Shown here in pieces: positions 7,801 to 8,935 of a stretch of 8,935 bases of DNA; positions within the stretch are counted from its first letter, which is position 1; every line of letters starts with the position of its first letter. Made by a program: the position numbers and the translations under genes. The notes under the pieces were generated by a model. That model was not told the origin of the DNA, ran no database searches, and saw only the letters and a program-made list of their open reading frames with translations. The DNA is from Spirochaetota bacterium (GTDB lineage Bacteria; Spirochaetota; UBA4802; UB4802): assembly GCA_018399855.1 (NCBI GenBank), contig JAGYNX010000068.1, positions 1-8,935 of the forward strand, in the 5' to 3' direction.

Positions 7801-8935
7801 GACTCCCGACCCCTCATTGAACCTGCTTACTAACGGCTGGCTGATGTACCAGGTGCTGGCATCCCGCATGCGTGCCCGAAGCGGGTTTTACCAGTCGGGG
7901 GGTGCCTACGGTTTTCGCGACCAGCTGCAGGATTCCATGGCCCTCCTTCATGCCGAACCCTCACTTGCCCGTGAACAGCTGCTGCGCAGCGCCGCCCATC
8001 AGTTCCAGGAGGGAGACGTACAGCACTGGTGGCATCCCCCCATTGACCGGGGTGTGCGCACCCGCTGTTCAGACGATTATCTCTGGCTGCCCCTGGCCAC
8101 GGCACACTACGTACTCTTCACCGGGGACACGGGTGTACTGGATGAACAGGTGAACTTCATCAAGGGCCGCCCGTTAAGTGAAGACGAAGACTCCTATTAC
8201 GATCTTCCCGTGCCGTCAGATGACACCGCCACATTGTTCGAACATTGCGTTCGGGCTATAAAGATGGGACAGCGCTATGGAGAACACGGCCTCCCCCTTA
8301 TCGGATCAGGAGACTGGAATGACGGCATGGATATTGTAGGCACGGAAGGCAAAGGCGAAAGCGTGTGGCTGGGGTTTTTCTTTTATGCCGTTCTTACCCG
8401 GTTTTCCGATATCGCAAAGATCTATGGCGACCACACTTTTGCCGAACATTGCCAGGCAGAATCCGCGAAGCTGCGCCTTAATATTGAGGCAGGGGGATGG
8501 GACGGGGAATGGTATCGACGGGCTTATTTCGATGACGGAACCCCCCTTGGATCAGCCGAAAACGATGAATGCCAGATCGATTCTATCTCGCAGAGCTGGT
8601 CAGTTCTATCAGGGGCGGGTGAAGAAAACCGCACCCGCATGGCGATGGAATCACTTGACCGGCGCCTGGTTCGCCGGGACAGCCAATTGATACAGCTGCT
8701 TGATCCACCCTTTGACACATCCAATCTTGATCCCGGCTATATCAAGGGCTACGTTCCGGGGGTAAGGGAAAACGGCGGCCAGTACACCCACGCGGCGGTA
8801 TGGGCCGCCATGGCCTTCGCCCGGTCAGGTGAAAGTGAAAAAGCATGGGAACTCATGAACATGATAAATCCCATCAACCATGGAAACACCCCCGAGGACA
8901 TTGCCGTCTACAGGGTTGAGCCCTACGTGATGGCC
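560..8935 (+). CDS. ndvB: Cyclic beta-1,2-glucan synthase, NdvB/ChvB/Cgs type (3'-partial)
   Basis: The frame is open from ATG 560 to the window end, 2792 codons without a stop. Known enzymes of this family make cyclic beta-1,2-glucans, periplasmic osmoregulated glucans, from UDP-glucose in the inner membrane, with the enzyme itself carrying the growing chain. Visible order: cytosolic N-terminus (1-424), two membrane segments (about 425-484), GT84 domain (about 500-830), four membrane segments (about 837-1003), cyclisation domain (about 1005-1590), GH94 region (about 1612 to end). Six membrane segments flanking GT84 match the Brucella Cgs layout. Key motifs are intact: DTD (643-645), HDLLEG (756-761), RRRRWIRGDWQ (788-798), GISESGYN (1454-1461) and GDWNDGMD (2584-2591). 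The family is usually about 2830-2870 residues, so only the last 75-110 should be missing; these include the phosphate-binding loop expected after position 2792. No frameshift is seen. No exporter (NdvA) is visible nearby. Known homologues support osmotic adaptation and host interaction; whether that applies here is inference. Confidence 0.97.
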   Translation, partial: MTNRVNKNFTGSIKSIAGIEEFSQKYAGTPPPLRSALFSAEQMYTHGKIIAGTHVLRAGKYRKQHLLNRLADNESILLQVRTMLSEAVREKRRITPAAEWLLDNYYLIEEHIKAARKHLPRGYSSELPRLKNGQSANLPRVYDIALELVSHGDGWVDPQTLTKFLESYQGVSVLKLGELWAIPIMLRLMLIENLRRVASSIAADMIGQDLAGYWADRILEITETDPKKLILTVADMARSNPPMTSAFVAELSRRLQGQSPALKLPLTWIEQQLSESGLTVNQLVQSETQHQAANQVSMSNSIGSLRFLGTMDWHEFVESLSMVDNALREDPAGFYSKMDFATRDRYRHVIEKTSKNSRYNISEVEVARVAVRLARSGAGVNGTGDRTAHVGYYLIDKGFSMLTRRVKIRPAPATAVKRAGTRCNLFIFTGSIMLLAALITLGIFAKFFTGGINGWMTGLFALLSFTCALYPATALVNWMATLIVSPDPVPRMDFSRGVPLESKTLVIVPTMITSPANIDDLVEALEVRFLANRDENVYFGLLTDLKDADSETLPGDEVLTGLASQKIKDLNEKYGGSTPGPFFLFHRPRIWNSREQQWMGYERKRGKLAHLNAFLRGEGTDNFTIIEGDTDRLSGTRYVITLDTDTRLPRDSARQFVAAMAHPLNRPRFDDRKKRVVEGYGILQPRVAVILPAMNRSHYARLNGSQPGIDPYTRVVSDVYQDLFHEGSFIGKGIYEIDAFEQALGDRLPENLILSHDLLEGCYARAGLLSDVQLYDEYPSSFHDDVSRRRRWIRGDWQILWWILPFVPWHGRGLRRNPLSLLSRWKILDNLRRSITPASLTLFALLSWVTLPSPWFATVALAAMIFIPSLLSTLLSLFRKPDEMPVSLHISSTMRSAGTGFAQGLFTLVTLPYDAYYSTSAITRALWRMLISRRGLLEWNPSGSSGSRFRDSLIGSYLKMWAAPMLAISTGIYLAVYNVAAVPTALPVLLLWVLSPAIAWWISRPVRRREARISAEQNVFLRGIARKTWAYFEEFTGPEDNWLPPDNFQEDPAGVVAHRTSPTNMGLSLLANLTAFDFGYIPAAQLIDRTRAAFATMKKLQRHRGHFYNWYDTQTLDPLPPLYISTVDSGNLAGHLLTLKPGLAALPDQHILNPQLYNGLHDTLRICMDAAGTIIPLPLSQFALELESAVNTGASSLALARQSLERLCGYAEETVRILDDNTQIEAHWWARALFHQCSGALEDMLFLAPWAMQDPAPESLQAFEHVDSIPTLREIARMETGVIGEISRRLSENTSPEESAWLKELQAHVIQATSRALVRMGEIEELCMQADSFALMEYEFLYDESQHLLSIGYNVDQHRLDQGYYDLLASEARLCSFVAIAQSQIPQENWFALGRLLTAGNSDPVLLSWSGSMFEYLMPLLVMPAYENTLLDQTCKAIVKRQVEYVKLRNVPWGISESGYNSLGLRLDYQYRAFGVPGTGLKRGLADDLVIAPYASVLALMVAPEVACKNLELLSSLEFEGRYGFYEAIDYTPSRVPVGHSHAVVKSYMSHHSGMSLLSLAYLLLDRPMQKRFESVSIFKSAMLLLQERIPVATSQYLDITTTSDTQTGTEPHEMPMRVYSTPHTAIPEVQLLSNGRYHVMVSNSGGGYSRWKDMAVTRWREDTTRDDRGTFCYIRDMENGEYWSTAYQPTRMEPDSYEVIFSEGRAEFRRRDHDIDTHTTIVVSPEDDIELRRVRLANFSKRTRVIEITSYSEVVLAPASADNMHPAFSNLFVQTEILSGPHIILCKRRPRSAREITPSMFHVMTVQEGSTGKVSYETDRMQFIGRGNSVIDPGALQDRGTLTGSQGSVLDPIAAIRHVITLQPEESAIVDMVTGVGETRDEALRLADKYRDRRLADRVFELAWTHSQVVLRQLNASEAEAQVYGHLAGFVIYANSYLRADASIIADNVRGQSGLWGYSISGDLPVVLLQVENAANIELVRQVVGAHAYWRQKGLEVDLVIWNDDRAGYRQVLHEQVEGLIAAGIESNPSNTTGSIFLRNKDQVSEEDQVLMQTVARAIITDRRGLLVDQVTRRKVVRMPIPRLVPDRITRAIEAAEPAEPRTDLVYYNGHGGFTPDGREYIITTWRGYTTPAPWVNVLANTHFGSVISESGTGYTWSENAHEFRLTPWDNDPVSDTGGEAFYIRDEERGHYWSPMPLPARGLTTYVTRHGFGYSVFEHIERGISTEVWVYVDLEASIRFTRVKVRNLSKRPRRISVTGYVEWVLGDLREKSSMHVVTRYDPLTGTIYAHNQFNKEFEGRTAFFDTDNDTRTITCDRTEFIGRNGTLREPEAMTATRLSNRTGAALDPCAAIQVPIDLDEGEEREIIFRLGSGTSAVDAASLVHRFKGPAAARVSLEATWNYWSHTLGAIQVETPDPSLNLLTNGWLMYQVLASRMRARSGFYQSGGAYGFRDQLQDSMALLHAEPSLAREQLLRSAAHQFQEGDVQHWWHPPIDRGVRTRCSDDYLWLPLATAHYVLFTGDTGVLDEQVNFIKGRPLSEDEDSYYDLPVPSDDTATLFEHCVRAIKMGQRYGEHGLPLIGSGDWNDGMDIVGTEGKGESVWLGFFFYAVLTRFSDIAKIYGDHTFAEHCQAESAKLRLNIEAGGWDGEWYRRAYFDDGTPLGSAENDECQIDSISQSWSVLSGAGEENRTRMAMESLDRRLVRRDSQLIQLLDPPFDTSNLDPGYIKGYVPGVRENGGQYTHAAVWAAMAFARSGESEKAWELMNMINPINHGNTPEDIAVYRVEPYVMA
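1832..2011 (+). other. Membrane segments 1 and 2 of the synthase
   Basis: Residues 425-448 (LFIFTGSIMLLAALITLGIF and onward) and about 459-484 are hydrophobic. They are separated by the short turn around GGINGW (450-455). Positive residues just before segment 1 (K417, R418, R422) suggest a cytoplasmic N-terminus, and the pair returns the chain to the cytoplasm before the GT84 domain. This agrees with the family topology. Confidence 0.8.
2057..3049 (+). other. GT84 glycosyltransferase domain (residues about 500-830)
   Basis: This domain transfers glucose from UDP-glucose to extend the beta-1,2-glucan on the cytosolic side of the membrane. Visible motifs in order are TLVIVPTMITS (504-514), LLTDLKDAD with D544 (541-549), WMGYERKRGKLAHLNAF (about 615-631), YVITLDTDTRLPRD with D643 and D645 (638-651), GYGILQPRV (about 689-697), FIGKGIYEIDAF (729-740), LSHDLLEGCYA with D757 (754-764) and RRRRWIRGDWQ (788-798). 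These supply the D, DxD, D, (R/Q)xxRW pattern of processive family-2-like glycosyltransferases. The DxD should bind the metal and UDP-glucose, and D757 is the likely catalytic base. Small differences from the consensus I remember are DTD for DAD and RRRRW for RRHRW, both conservative. The domain looks active. Confidence 0.92.
3062..3568 (+). other. Membrane segments 3-6 of the synthase
   Basis: Hydrophobic stretches lie at about 837-852, 855-877, 961-978 and 984-1003. Between the second and third is the conserved amphipathic loop with TLVTLPYDAYYS (about 907-918) and LWRMLISRRGLLEW (926-939), a family signature. Together with segments 1 and 2 this gives six membrane spans and leaves the large C-terminal half in the cytoplasm. 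Boundaries were set by eye and may be off by several residues. Confidence 0.8.
3572..5329 (+). other. Cyclisation domain, glycoamylase-like / GH189 (residues about 1005-1590)
   Basis: Structural work on the Thermoanaerobacter italicus synthase, recalled from memory, showed that this middle domain closes the glucan ring by transglycosylation and founded family GH189. Conserved strings here are RGHFYNWYDTQTLDPLPP (1104-1121), STVDSGNLAG (1125-1134), YNVDQHRLDQGYYDLLASEAR (about 1353-1373), PWGISESGYN (1452-1461), GVPGTGLKRGLADDLVIAPY (1475-1494), GFYEAIDY (1524-1531) and KSYMSHHSGMS (1546-1556). The two glutamates I take as the catalytic pair are E1371 and E1457. They are 86 residues apart, the same spacing as the pair I recall for the characterised enzyme (E1356 and E1442). 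The domain is full length, so a cyclic rather than linear product is expected. Confidence 0.85.
5393..6829 (+). other. First GH94-like module, non-catalytic copy (residues about 1612-2090)
   Basis: This beta-rich module starts at RVYSTPHTAIPEVQLLSNGR (1618-1637) and contains GGGYSRWKD (1646-1654) and TFCYIRDMENGEYWS (1671-1685), the super-sandwich signature of GH94/GT36-type phosphorylases. A helical segment follows with GQSGLWGYSISGDLP (1952-1966) and HAYWRQKGLEVDLV. It lacks a counterpart of the GDWND active-site motif and is much shorter than a full (alpha/alpha)6 barrel, so it is probably structural or glucan-binding. Family members share this duplicated layout. Confidence 0.75.
6872..8935 (+). 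other. Second GH94 module with the phosphorylase active site (residues about 2105-2792, truncated by window)
   Basis: In Brucella Cgs the C-terminal GH94 region controls glucan length by phosphorolysis of the growing chain. Here the super-sandwich runs from DLVYYNGHGGF (2105-2115) through ESGTGYTWSENAHEFRLTPW (2151-2170) and EAFYIRDEERGHYWSP (2181-2196). The (alpha/alpha)6 barrel begins near LLTNGWLMYQV (2422-2432) and contains QSGGAYGFRDQLQD (2445-2458), GDWNDGMD (2584-2591) and GVRENGGQYTHA (2734-2745). D2588 is the expected general acid, aligned to the second Asp of the WND motif in cellobiose and chitobiose phosphorylases. H2744 is a likely phosphate ligand. The final Thr-Gly phosphate loop lies beyond the window, so activity cannot be fully judged. 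Confidence 0.88.

Noticed and set aside
1..8935. CRISPR arrays, tRNA/rRNA genes, insertion sequences, riboswitches
   Set aside because: I saw no spaced direct repeats, tRNA-like cloverleaf, transposase motif or terminal inverted repeats; the spacers are under 200 bp and show only the two hairpins described.

Overview
The window is dominated by one very large plus-strand gene. It opens at position 560 and runs off the right edge with no in-frame stop, giving 2792 visible codons. The predicted protein is a membrane-bound cyclic beta-1,2-glucan synthase of the NdvB/ChvB/Cgs family. The family architecture can be read in order: a cytosolic N-terminal region, two membrane segments, a GT84 glycosyltransferase domain, four more membrane segments, a glycoamylase-like cyclisation domain, and a C-terminal GH94 phosphorylase-type region. 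About 75-110 C-terminal residues are probably missing, judged from the family's usual length of about 2830-2870 residues.

Left of it lies a short, more AT-rich segment. Positions 2-55 hold what looks like the last 17 codons of an upstream gene, followed 15 nt later by a GC-rich hairpin (70-106) that could end that transcript. Positions 237-371 encode a 44-residue, lysine-rich protein that begins GDKSPKS, with a good ribosome binding site; I recognise this as a widespread small conserved protein of unknown function. The 188-bp gap between it and the synthase (372-559) holds an imperfect inverted repeat (431-465), an AT-rich stretch that could carry the synthase promoter, and a GGGGGTG ribosome binding site just before the ATG.

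The synthase is expected to work alone in the inner membrane. The GT84 domain uses UDP-glucose to build a protein-linked linear beta-1,2-glucan on the cytoplasmic side, the GH94 region trims it by phosphorolysis to set its length, and the middle domain closes and releases the ring. Export normally needs a separate ABC transporter (NdvA/ChvA/Cgt), which is not in this window.

The organism cannot be fixed from this sequence. NdvB-type genes are best known from Gram-negative bacteria with periplasmic glucans. The moderate GC content (high fifties in a sampled coding stretch, high thirties in the small gene) and frequent ATA, AGG, GGG and CCC codons do not look like a classic high-GC rhizobial gene. 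I found no RNA gene, insertion sequence, CRISPR array or phage feature. The window reads as an ordinary chromosomal locus for a known but mechanistically rich enzyme rather than a new system.
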